Of a stretch of DNA of 11,943 nt, positions 1 through 6,517 are shown piece by piece (the stretch's first letter is position 1; the number at the start of each line of letters is the position of its first letter). Below the pieces are notes generated by a model. It made no database searches. It saw nothing but the letters and a program-made list of their open reading frames with translations, and had not been told where the DNA came from. The stretch spans positions 1 to 11,943 of the forward strand of contig JAGLZJ010000015.1 in NCBI GenBank assembly GCA_023131555.1, read 5' to 3'. Source of the DNA: Candidatus Bathyarchaeota archaeon (lineage in GTDB: Archaea; Thermoproteota; Bathyarchaeia; Bathyarchaeales; SOJC01). The translations under genes and the position numbers were made by a program.

Positions 1-489
1 ATCTTCAATGTTGTTGAGGCAATAACGCGTCTTGTGATGTTCTTGTCATACCTGGCAATAATTTCCATGTGGGGGGAGTTCAGCAGAATACTCCAGTATC
101 ATGGAGCCGAGCACAAAGCGATTAACGCACATGAGGCTGGGGCTGAATTGAATGTTACGAGCATCCAGGGGTTTTCCAGATTCCATCCTAGATGTGGGAC
201 TTCCTTCATTTTCATTGTTATTATCGTGAGCATCTTGCTTTTCTCCGCCATGCCCGATCTGGGGCTTGTGGCGAGGCTTGGATATAGGTTGCTTCTTATT
301 CCAGTGATTGGGACAATCTCTTATGAGCTTCTGAAACTTAGCGACAGGTTTAGAAGTTCGATAATCATGCGTATGCTTACGATGCCGGGTCTGGCATTTC
401 AGCGTTTGACAACGAGGGAGCCAAGTAGTGATATGATTGAAGTTGCGGTTGAAGCGATCAGAGAAGTACGTAGACAGAGCTCATCCTAA
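1..489 (+). CDS. DUF1385 (YqhQ-like) membrane protein, 3' part
   Basis: The reading frame is open from the first base and ends at TAA 487-489, so the N-terminus lies outside the window and 162 residues are visible. The HGAEHK motif (His codon at 100-102), the later HPRCGTSF segment and the hydrophobic stretches around them are typical of DUF1385/YqhQ proteins, which are integral membrane proteins of unknown function. The conserved His, Glu and Cys could form a metal or catalytic site facing the membrane, but that is inference. A strong hydrophobic helix follows HPRCGTSF (about nt 208-270), and another lies around nt 277-330. The C-terminal tail is soluble and charged (REPSSDMIEVAVEAIREVRR). 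No gene follows on the same strand for more than 500 bp. The family call is firm; the function is unknown. Confidence 0.85.
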   Translation: MFNVVEAITRLVMFLSYLAIISMWGEFSRILQYHGAEHKAINAHEAGAELNVTSIQGFSRFHPRCGTSFIFIVIIVSILLFSAMPDLGLVARLGYRLLLIPVIGTISYELLKLSDRFRSSIIMRMLTMPGLAFQRLTTREPSSDMIEVAVEAIREVRRQSSS

Positions 490-609
490 TGAACCGTATC
501 TCAATCGCGCACCGACACACACTGCTCTCTTGCCATATCTAGAACATGTGGTCCATTCAATTGACTCATGAAGAAACAGCATGATGCTTATCGAGAAGTC
601 TGTCTGATC

Positions 610-686
610 TGGAGCCCCGAGGGGGATTCGGACCCCCGACCTACAGCTTACAAGGCTGTTGCTCTAGCCAGCTGAGCTACCGGGGC
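610..686 (-). tRNA. tRNA-Thr (anticodon UGU)
   Basis: Read on the minus strand from 686, the sequence folds into a complete cloverleaf. The acceptor stem is GCCCCGG/UCGGGGC with one G-U at 7-66. The D stem is GCUC/GAGC, the anticodon stem ACAGC/GCUGU with loop CUUGUAA, and the T stem GGGGG/CCCCC. The anticodon UGU lies at 652-650. The discriminator is U73 (position 613), usual for archaeal tRNA-Thr, and CCA is encoded at 612-610. There is no intron. An A/T-rich TATA-like element at 722-730 lies about 36 nt upstream of the mature 5' end. Confidence 0.95.
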
Positions 687-721
687 AGTTCTGTTACAAC
701 CATCAGATCAACATTGAAACA

Positions 722-730
722 GCTTAAATT
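722..730 (-). promoter_or_regulatory. TATA-like element for tRNA-Thr
   Basis: On the minus strand this reads AATTTAAGC, centred about 40 nt upstream of the mature tRNA-Thr 5' end. That would place the transcription start near 700 and give a leader of roughly 13 nt. The spacing resembles that of the candidate for the neighbouring tRNA-Met. The call rests on sequence and spacing only. Confidence 0.5.
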
Positions 731-758
731 CTTTTTCTGACTCTGTGTCAAATTGAAG

Positions 759-763
759 AAAAA
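759..763 (-). terminator. oligo-T terminator after tRNA-Met
   Basis: A run of five T on the minus strand, followed by CTTC, begins 5 nt after the encoded CCA of tRNA-Met. Archaeal RNA polymerase terminates at such U tracts. This suggests the two tRNA genes are transcribed separately, in keeping with the separate TATA-like element ahead of tRNA-Thr. Confidence 0.5.
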
Positions 764-767
764 TCAT

Positions 768-876
768 TGGTGCCGGGGGCGGGATTCGAACTCGCGACCT
801 CTGGGCTTGGGCTTTAGGCCCCTTTCGCTCTCCAGATTATGAGTCTGGCGCCCAAACCAGGCTAGGCTACCCCGGC
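768..876 (-). tRNA. tRNA-Met (elongator, CAU) with a variable-loop intron
   Basis: Read on the minus strand from 876, the acceptor stem is GCCGGGG/CCCCGGC. The D stem is GCCU/GGGC, and the anticodon stem is CCAGA/UCUGG with an uninterrupted loop CUCAUAA (anticodon CAU at 841-839). A73 is at 771 and CCA is encoded at 770-768. Thirty-one extra nucleotides sit between the anticodon stem and the T arm. Removing 829-799 leaves a standard five-base variable loop, AGGUC. The G1-C72 acceptor pair differs from the A1-U72 typical of initiator tRNA, and the overall sequence matches elongator tRNA-Met better than the AUA-reading tRNA-Ile2. The T stem GCGAG/CCCGC has one A-C mismatch at 52-62. Alternative splice points a base or two away give the same mature RNA. 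Confidence 0.88.
799..829 (-). other. predicted 31-nt tRNA intron (position 45/46)
   Basis: The exon-1 bases CUGG (835-832) can pair with CCAG near the intron 3' end (804-801), forming the 4-bp central helix of a bulge-helix-bulge motif. Three-base bulges AGA (831-829) and AGG (800-798) lie 3' of each strand of that helix. Cutting after the second base of each bulge removes 829-799 and rejoins a normal variable loop. The intron has its own GGGC/GCCC hairpin. The outer helix is weak, so this is a relaxed motif. The intron class is established in archaea; this instance is predicted from folding by eye. Confidence 0.75.
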
Positions 877-908
877 TCCACTCCATACTTGTTGATCAGT
901 TCTTAAGT

Positions 909-916
909 CTTTTATG
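909..916 (-). promoter_or_regulatory. TATA-like element for tRNA-Met
   Basis: The minus strand reads CATAAAAG here, centred about 36 nt upstream of the mature tRNA-Met 5' end. This predicts a start near 886 and a leader of about 10 nt. A second A/T-rich stretch, CTTAAG, lies closer, at 902-907, so the exact element is uncertain. Confidence 0.45.
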
Positions 917-977
917 TCCATGGCTGACGATCCAGCAAGCGTACAGACAATCGGTTCTGCCGAGATAGACAACAAAG

Positions 978-987
978 ACTTATCTTA
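978..987 (+). promoter_or_regulatory. TATA-like element for the gene at 1026
   Basis: ACTTATCTTA is centred about 43 nt upstream of the GTG start at 1026. It would place transcription initiation near 1008, leaving a short leader that contains the GGAGGG ribosome-binding site at 1012-1017. A small inverted repeat, TTCCC (990-994) with GGGAA (1002-1006), lies just downstream of the box. Confidence 0.4.
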
Positions 988-1025
988 CCTTCCCCGTACT
1001 AGGGAAATTACGGAGGGATGATTCT

Positions 1026-1541
1026 GTGGACTACAGCGACAGGTGGAAAGTGCTAGAAAGATTGATGACTGAGTTGCGAAGAAGGCAGATCAATGTTCCT
1101 AAGGAGATCATGACCTCCCTGAAGACTGCCAAGACCATGATTAGCATTAGTGAAGTTGATCCGAAGTATTCGGAGTCCATTCTTTCAATCGAAGACCACC
1201 TGCTCACCGTAGAATCCCGCCTCTTCGAATTGGCGGAGAAGCTTGGGCACGACTTTGCTGAAACTTGGACAAAGAAGTTTGAGAAGGCTCAAAGGAGGAG
1301 ACGGTCACAAAAAAAAGAGGCCGTGAATGCGTTGCCCTTTCGGGGTCTTCCTAAGGGAAAGCACTGGATACGAATTAAACTGTCAAGCGAGATCTTGGAA
1401 GAAAAAGTGAAGGCGTTAGCTTCTCAGTCAGATTTGTCCTGTGAACTGCAAAAAGATGGACGCATGGTGGTATATGGTGGCAAGGCTGAAGTGCAGGATT
1501 TTGTCAAGAAGATGGCTGAAGAGCAACGGAGGAAGCGGTGA
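1026..1541 (+). CDS. conserved archaeal protein, possibly DUF2096
   Basis: This 171-residue soluble protein starts at GTG 1026. A strong ribosome-binding site, GGAGGG, at 1012-1017 with 8-nt spacing fixes that start; the ATG at 1018 is out of frame. The N-terminal half (about residues 1-90) looks helical, with heptad-like LLTVESRLFELAEKL, and ends in a very basic patch, KAQRRRRSQKK (about 87-97). A compact alpha/beta C-terminal region follows. Its WIRIKLSSEI...VKALASQSDLSCELQKDGRMVVYGG pattern suggests strand-helix-strand nucleic-acid-binding architecture, though this is inference. Size and arrangement recall the archaeal DUF2096 family, but I am not certain. It lies 65-122 bp upstream of smc in the same direction, and smc appears to have its own promoter. 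No catalytic motif is recognised. Confidence 0.8.
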   Translation: MDYSDRWKVLERLMTELRRRQINVPKEIMTSLKTAKTMISISEVDPKYSESILSIEDHLLTVESRLFELAEKLGHDFAETWTKKFEKAQRRRRSQKKEAVNALPFRGLPKGKHWIRIKLSSEILEEKVKALASQSDLSCELQKDGRMVVYGGKAEVQDFVKKMAEEQRRKR

Positions 1542-1555
1542 CTTAGGCTGGATCG

Positions 1556-1576
1556 CGCTGAAACCGCGAATCAGCG
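1556..1576 (+). repeat. inverted repeat between 1541 and the smc TATA box
   Basis: CGCTGA (1556-1561) and TCAGCG (1571-1576) are perfect reverse complements separated by nine bases. Allowing a two-base bulge lengthens the stem to include ATCG and CGAT. It falls between the stop of the upstream gene and the smc TATA box. It could be an RNA hairpin at the 3' end of the upstream transcript or a protein site upstream of the promoter. Confidence 0.5.
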
Positions 1577-1582
1577 ATTAAG

Positions 1583-1592
1583 TTATTTATAG
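1583..1592 (+). promoter_or_regulatory. TATA box of the smc operon
   Basis: TTATTTATAG is a good archaeal TATA element. Its centre is near 1588, which predicts initiation around 1610-1615. That is at or after the ATG at 1607 but well before the ATG at 1664, and so supports the internal ATG as the start of SMC. Confidence 0.6.
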
Positions 1593-1604
1593 AAGATTTC
1601 TATA
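1588..1604 (+). promoter_or_regulatory. 17-bp palindrome over the smc promoter (candidate operator)
   Basis: TATAGAA (1588-1594) and TTCTATA (1598-1604) are perfect reverse complements with the 3-bp spacer GAT. The repeat overlaps the downstream edge of the TATA box and ends just before the predicted transcription start. That is a classical place for an archaeal repressor to block polymerase recruitment. No regulator is identified, and A/T-rich symmetry can arise by chance. Confidence 0.45.
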
Positions 1605-1663
1605 GAATGAACTATCAGGAGATAGGCTGGAGAAGCCGGATTACTTGGAGCGACCTCTGCAAA

Positions 1664-4600
1664 ATGCCCTTCATACAGAAAATTGAATTAAGGGGCTTCA
1701 AGTCTTTTGGACCAAAAACAGTAACCCTCACCGTAAATAAAGGCTTTACAGCTGTAACAGGACCGAATGGCAGTGGAAAAACAAACATAGTTGATGCCAT
1801 TCTTTTCGCTCTAGGGGAACTCAGCGCAAGAAGAATGCGTGCAGCAAACCTGACCAAGCTCATATTTCATGGTTCACCTAAGGCAAACGTAGGTAAGGCT
1901 AAATCCGCCAGAGTTTTACTTCGGTTTGACAACAGGGACGGGAGAATACCAGTAGACACCAACACCGTAGCAATATCTCGGGAGATCTTCCGAAACGGAC
2001 AATGTGTCTATCGGCTGAACGGACGGCGAGTCTCACGAGGGAACCTTCAAAGCATGCTTTCCATAGCAGGCATCGGAGCTTCGGGCCACAACATAATCCT
2101 GCAAGGTACAATCACCCGTATGACCGACATCAGCTCAAACGACCGTCGCAAGGTCATCGAAAGCATGGTCGGCATTGCACAGTACGATTCCCAGAAAGCT
2201 GAAGCCGAAGAGAAGCTTCAGACAGCTGATGTTTCCATCAGAACAGCGATGGGTCGAATCGACGAGGTGCAAAGGCGAGTCGATGATCTGGAAAGAGAAA
2301 GGAATGAGCTTCTACGGTACAGCTTCATTCATAGAGAGATAAAGCGCTTTGACGCCATCAAGCTTTCCCACAGCATCGCAGTTAACGACGAGAAGAAAAC
2401 CAAGCTCTCTTCGAAGGTGAAAGAAGCAAGAAGCAGACTCGAAGAAATTAGCGGACTGAGACATGAAGCTCAAAGCCACCGTCACTCAATTGAAGATAAA
2501 TGGAGACGGCTGAACTCCGAGATGGTTGAGGAAGGCAGCTCAAAGGTTCTAGAGGTACAGATCAAGATCGGAGAGCTGAAATCAAATCTAGCGGAACTCG
2601 CCACGAAGATTAGCACTGGAAAAACCACCCTCGAGAGCCTGCTGAAGGTTAAGGAGAACAACATTCAGCAACTGGATTCAATGCAGAATCAGATCATCGA
2701 AAACAGAAAGCTGACACGCAAGCTGAAGCGAAGACAAGATAGTTTTTCAAATGAATTGAAGCTTAAACTCGAAGAACATGAAAAAACCTCTTCAGAGACC
2801 ACTCATCTCTGGGAAAACATCTCAAGTAATGCAGAGGAAGCCCGAAAGACCCAAGATCAGCTTGACAGTTCCAGCGGAAAGCTAGCTGAACTCAAAATCG
2901 ACCACGCTAGAAGACAGACATCAACACGCCTACTATCCCACAGACTGAATGAACTCAACTCTCGGAGAGACAGGTTTGCTGGAACTCTCAGCGATCTTCA
3001 GAAATCGTATGTTGACTTAAAAAAAATCCGTGATGAACAGAAGAAGCAGTTGGACATTGCAGAAAGAGCTCTTGAACGCCGATACATGCAGAAGACACAA
3101 GTTGAGAACGAAATTGAGGAAGCTGGCAAAATAGCTGGAACCGCACGGGACGCTGTCGTAGAGTTCGCAACCCAGAGAGAGCTCGCGGAATCAGTTGCAG
3201 CTGAAGAGAATGCATTGATCAACATCGAAGAGCTAGGCCAGATTGGAGTGATTCCCGGGATTCATGGAAGGCTGAAGAGCTTGGTGAAAATCGAGAAACG
3301 TTACAGAAAGGCATTGGAGGCAGCTGCCTCTGGATGGCTGAACTCGTTAGTTGTTCGAGACATAGAAGTTGCCTTCACATGCACAGAAACCTTGAGGCGT
3401 CTGAAGCTAGGGCGAATTAAGCTAATCCCCATCAAAGGACTGAAGCGAAACTCGCAAACCACTAAAGCAGGATCCCTGGACGCTGATGGATTCGCGAACG
3501 CTTTTATTAAATGTCCCACTGACTTCGAACCAGCCGTCGATTTCGTCTTCGGGGATACTGTGGTTACCGGAAACGATCAAATGGCTTTAAAGGCATCTCA
3601 GAGTGGATTTAGAAGCGTTACTCTCGAAGGAGACGTTTATGAAGCTGGAGGCGGCTTCGAAAGCGGTTTCTTCAGGGCTCCCGTAGACTTCTCAACAATG
3701 ATTCCAAGCAAGAATGCAATGAAAAGCTTAGACGAAGCTGTCATAGCCCTTCAACAGCATTTGGTAAAAAGAGAGAACACACTCTCATTCTTCGACGAAG
3801 ACATAGATGAAACCCGAAAAGAGATCACTCGGCTTTCCGAGGCTCTAGCTTCCCTCGACACTGAACTGGCTAGAGCCAAGAAAAGCGTGAAGCTGACAAA
3901 ACGAAATATTCGAAGGCTGAACTCCCTCGCTACAAAACTTCAAGCGAAACTCGAAAAGGAAAAGACGGACCTAGCGCTTCAGAAAGGAGCAAGAAGAAGA
4001 ATAAGAACCAAGATGCAGACCCTTCGACTTAGTCTGGCTGAACTGAAGCTGAAGATCGATCCTACACATATTCAACAGCTTGAGATCCAGAGAGACAGAT
4101 TAGCCGAAGACCTAATCACGATCAGACAGAGCCTCGGATCAGTTGAAACTGAGCTGTCAACTTATCAGTCTCAGCATCTAAACGTATTGAAGCCTGGGAA
4201 CGCAAACGTTAGAATACAACTGAGGAAGATCCAGCGGCAACTCAAAATAGTTGAGAAAGATGTTGATCAGGCTCTGATGGAGAAAGAACAGCTAAAACAG
4301 GAGCTTCAAGGTCTAGAAAACGCAAGAGAAGAGCTCTCTGCAACTGTCCTTGGCGCGCGAAAGGAAGCTAAGAAATTCGCTTCTGAGATCGACTTTCTCG
4401 ACAAGAAAAGGAGAAAACTCGATCATGAACACGAAAAAGCAGACCACGTGCATAGTAAACTTCAACTGTCCCTGCAGACCATGCAACTCGAACTTGGTAA
4501 CCTATGGCGTCAACTCAAAGAATCCGGTTACGAGAAACCGCTGACAGCAACACCCAGAGACATCGAAGAAGCAGAAACTTCCCTTAGAATGATGAAATTC

Positions 4601-5215
4601 GAGCTAGAACGATTGGGAGCAGTAAATCAGCTTGCTCTTTCACATTACGCTGAGCAGATGTCCCGTTACAAAGAGCTCTCACTACGCATGAATGAACTAG
4701 AACGTGAGAAACACTCAATCCTAGCCTTCATGGACGAGATCGAGAGCAAGAAACGCAAGGTGTTCATGGAAGCCTTTGAGAAGATGAATGAGAACCTCGG
4801 CAAGTATTTCATGAAAGTAACAGGAGGCGGCCAGGCAAATCTTGTACTCGAGAACCCAGACGAACCTTTCACAGGAGGAATCGACATGATCGTCCAATTT
4901 CCAAATAAACCCCCAATTCTTGTCACGGGAGCCAGCGGCGGAGAGCGATCAGTCTCAGCTGTAGCCTTCTTGTTTGCAATACAGGAGTTTACCCCTGCAG
5001 CTTTCTACGTTCTAGACGAAATCGATGCTCATTTAGACGGGTACCATGTGGCCAAACTTGGCGAACTCCTAGCTGAAGAAGCTGAGTCGTCTCAGTTCAT
5101 AGCAATAACCTTGAAGCCAGAGATGGTCAATAAAGCGGAACGAATATACGGAGTATATGACCGCAACGGAGTCTCAAACGTTGTATCAACAACAATCAGA
5201 GGAAGCAAACTCTAG
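1664..5215 (+). CDS. smc: chromosome segregation ATPase SMC
   Basis: SMC forms the ring-shaped ATPase of archaeal condensin and compacts the chromosome together with ScpA and ScpB. From ATG 1664 the protein has 1183 residues, a normal SMC length, and begins with the conserved PFIQKIELRGFKSFG. An ATG at 1607 would add 19 unconserved residues and lies at or before the predicted transcript start, so it is not preferred. Seen in order: Walker A GPNGSGKT at 33-40, the Q-loop ILQG at about 145-148 (Gln147), a long coiled coil to about 517, a hinge at about 518-680, a returning coiled coil to about 1010, the signature TGASGGER around 1089-1095, and Walker B FYVLDEID at about 1114-1121 followed by the D-loop. 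Alanine stands where the signature more often has leucine or methionine (xSGGE). The stop overlaps the scpA start by 1 nt. Confidence 0.97.
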   Translation: MPFIQKIELRGFKSFGPKTVTLTVNKGFTAVTGPNGSGKTNIVDAILFALGELSARRMRAANLTKLIFHGSPKANVGKAKSARVLLRFDNRDGRIPVDTNTVAISREIFRNGQCVYRLNGRRVSRGNLQSMLSIAGIGASGHNIILQGTITRMTDISSNDRRKVIESMVGIAQYDSQKAEAEEKLQTADVSIRTAMGRIDEVQRRVDDLERERNELLRYSFIHREIKRFDAIKLSHSIAVNDEKKTKLSSKVKEARSRLEEISGLRHEAQSHRHSIEDKWRRLNSEMVEEGSSKVLEVQIKIGELKSNLAELATKISTGKTTLESLLKVKENNIQQLDSMQNQIIENRKLTRKLKRRQDSFSNELKLKLEEHEKTSSETTHLWENISSNAEEARKTQDQLDSSSGKLAELKIDHARRQTSTRLLSHRLNELNSRRDRFAGTLSDLQKSYVDLKKIRDEQKKQLDIAERALERRYMQKTQVENEIEEAGKIAGTARDAVVEFATQRELAESVAAEENALINIEELGQIGVIPGIHGRLKSLVKIEKRYRKALEAAASGWLNSLVVRDIEVAFTCTETLRRLKLGRIKLIPIKGLKRNSQTTKAGSLDADGFANAFIKCPTDFEPAVDFVFGDTVVTGNDQMALKASQSGFRSVTLEGDVYEAGGGFESGFFRAPVDFSTMIPSKNAMKSLDEAVIALQQHLVKRENTLSFFDEDIDETRKEITRLSEALASLDTELARAKKSVKLTKRNIRRLNSLATKLQAKLEKEKTDLALQKGARRRIRTKMQTLRLSLAELKLKIDPTHIQQLEIQRDRLAEDLITIRQSLGSVETELSTYQSQHLNVLKPGNANVRIQLRKIQRQLKIVEKDVDQALMEKEQLKQELQGLENAREELSATVLGARKEAKKFASEIDFLDKKRRKLDHEHEKADHVHSKLQLSLQTMQLELGNLWRQLKESGYEKPLTATPRDIEEAETSLRMMKFELERLGAVNQLALSHYAEQMSRYKELSLRMNELEREKHSILAFMDEIESKKRKVFMEAFEKMNENLGKYFMKVTGGGQANLVLENPDEPFTGGIDMIVQFPNKPPILVTGASGGERSVSAVAFLFAIQEFTPAAFYVLDEIDAHLDGYHVAKLGELLAEEAESSQFIAITLKPEMVNKAERIYGVYDRNGVSNVVSTTIRGSKL

Positions 5216-5892
5216 TGGCACTCAGCAAACCATTCTACCTACAACATCCATGGCAGATTCTCTTTGAGACGCATAAACTGGCAAAAGCGAAACCTTGGAG
5301 CATTGACATTTCCTTCTTACTGAATTCCTTCTTGGATGAAATGGCGAAGCTTGGTGAAGTTGATTTCCGCGCGTCTGGAGTAGCCTTAGACTCATCTTCC
5401 CTCATATACTTGATGAAATCTAAGCTTCTGCTAAAGCTTGAAGAACCCCCTAAGCCGCCTAGACCTTCGACAGATTTTGCTCCACCTCCAATCTTTCTCC
5501 CCCTTAGATACGAACTCACATCCACAACCTTTGAGCAATTACTCGAAGCCCTAGACTCAGCGCTCAAAGCGGAGAAGCTACCACCTCCACCAATCAAACT
5601 AGAACCCCCCCTCCCCTCAATATATGAGATAATCCCGCAGTTCGACAGATACATGGCAGAGATTGAAGATCTAATGGACAACCTCTACTCCAACATTGTT
5701 TCACTACTGGGAGAGAAACCGTTCATCATCTTTCAAGCACTAGTCGGAGATAAAGACCCGCTTCAAACGATTCATACATTCATTCTCCTCCTCTTCCTTG
5801 CCCAGAACGGAAGAATTCGACTTTGGCAAGATGAGGAATTCAGTGACATATATCTCTCCACTCGAGGGGACCTCCCAATTGGTGAAAACTAG
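5215..5892 (+). CDS. scpA: segregation and condensation protein ScpA (kleisin)
   Basis: ScpA is the kleisin that links the two SMC heads and recruits ScpB. The start is GTG 5215, sharing one base with the smc stop (TAGTG), with GAGGA at 5199-5203 as the likely ribosome-binding site. The 225-residue protein opens with the kleisin N-terminal pattern HPWQILFE...KPWSIDISFL (11-40), which contacts the SMC neck. It ends in a winged-helix segment, IHTFILLLFLAQNGRIRLWQDEEFSDIYL (about 186-214), which contacts the SMC head. The centre (about 77-134) is unusually proline-rich, with two clusters (77-96 and 123-134) around a short helical stretch. This probably forms the extended linker that binds ScpB. 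Tight coupling to smc and scpB supports the assignment. Confidence 0.93.
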   Translation: MALSKPFYLQHPWQILFETHKLAKAKPWSIDISFLLNSFLDEMAKLGEVDFRASGVALDSSSLIYLMKSKLLLKLEEPPKPPRPSTDFAPPPIFLPLRYELTSTTFEQLLEALDSALKAEKLPPPPIKLEPPLPSIYEIIPQFDRYMAEIEDLMDNLYSNIVSLLGEKPFIIFQALVGDKDPLQTIHTFILLLFLAQNGRIRLWQDEEFSDIYLSTRGDLPIGEN

Positions 5893-5896
5893 ACCA

Positions 5897-6466
5897 ATGG
5901 ACCATGAAGGGCCCCCTCCAAAAGGTGACAGAGTAGCCCAACGCTTGGCAGCCGTAGAAGCCGCCTTGTATGTAGCTGGGCGACCTCTGGATCTTAAAAC
6001 TCTTGCCAATATAGCTGGTACACGCTCCAAGAACCTGACTAGAGGGCTTGCTTGCACTCTCAGACAGGAATACGCGCAGCGAAATACGAGTCTGGAAATC
6101 CTTGAACTAGCAGACGAACGCTTCGTCATGCAACTCAAAGCAGAGTATTCACCGAAAGTTCAAAGGCTTTCCATGCGTCCTCTCCTAACAACAGGTCCAC
6201 TGAAGACCCTTTCTTACATTGCCTACAGACAGCCAGTTGCACAGAAACAAGTGTTACAGGTTCGAGGCCACCATGTCTACAGCCACCTCAAGAAACTCGA
6301 AGAAATGGGTTTAATCAGCAGAGATCGCGCTAACAGGAGAAAGATTATTCGGACAACAGAGTTCTTCGCCGACTATTTCGGTTTCAGCCACGAGTTACGC
6401 GTCATGAAACGACAGATGAAGAAGACACTGTTTCAAGACGTTGAAAATACAACACTAGACTTATAA
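5897..6466 (+). CDS. scpB: segregation and condensation protein ScpB
   Basis: ScpB binds the middle of ScpA as the third condensin subunit. ATG 5897 is chosen because GGTGA at 5881-5885 is a good ribosome-binding site 11 nt upstream, and because the ScpB core begins shortly after it. GTG 5882 or TTG 5798 are in-frame alternatives that would overlap scpA. The 189-residue product contains two winged-helix domains. The first carries AAVEAALYVAGRPLDLKTLANIAG (about 16-39), the hallmark of ScpB. The second contains TGPLKTLSYIAYRQPVAQKQVLQVRG and the wing HLKKLEEMGLISRDRANRRKII. A basic tail follows. It starts 4 nt after the scpA stop, so the three genes are very likely one transcript. Confidence 0.92.
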   Translation: MDHEGPPPKGDRVAQRLAAVEAALYVAGRPLDLKTLANIAGTRSKNLTRGLACTLRQEYAQRNTSLEILELADERFVMQLKAEYSPKVQRLSMRPLLTTGPLKTLSYIAYRQPVAQKQVLQVRGHHVYSHLKKLEEMGLISRDRANRRKIIRTTEFFADYFGFSHELRVMKRQMKKTLFQDVENTTLDL

Positions 6467-6468
6467 GT
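6459..6468 (+). promoter_or_regulatory. TATA-like palindrome ahead of the eS8 gene
   Basis: ACTTATAAGT is a perfect 10-bp palindrome resembling a TATA box, and it overlaps the scpB stop codon. It is centred about 54 nt upstream of the preferred eS8 start at 6518, predicting initiation near 6490. It may give eS8 its own promoter in addition to read-through from scpB. Confidence 0.4.
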
Positions 6469-6517
6469 TGAAAGTAAGCTCTTTGTCGCACTTGCAGTCT
6501 TGAAGGAAAGTGGAAAC

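Noticed and set aside
768..876. A tRNA with a natural long variable arm (Leu/Ser type)
   Set aside because: The anticodon is CAU, the extra segment does not form a proper variable arm, and removing 31 nt gives a normal five-base variable loop with a bulge-helix-bulge-like pairing.
1607..1663. Upstream ATG extending SMC by 19 residues
   Set aside because: The added residues are unlike SMC N-termini, and the TATA box at 1583-1592 predicts transcription starting at or after this ATG. The ATG at 1664 begins the conserved PFIQKIELRGFKSFG.
5235..5681. 148-codon minus-strand open frame rich in Ser and Gly
   Set aside because: It lies entirely opposite scpA, and its Gly/Ser runs simply mirror the proline-rich coding sequence of ScpA.
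5798..5896. Earlier TTG start for ScpB
   Set aside because: It would overlap scpA by 95 nt and add residues without ScpB similarity. ATG 5897 has a GGTGA ribosome-binding site and fits the family start.
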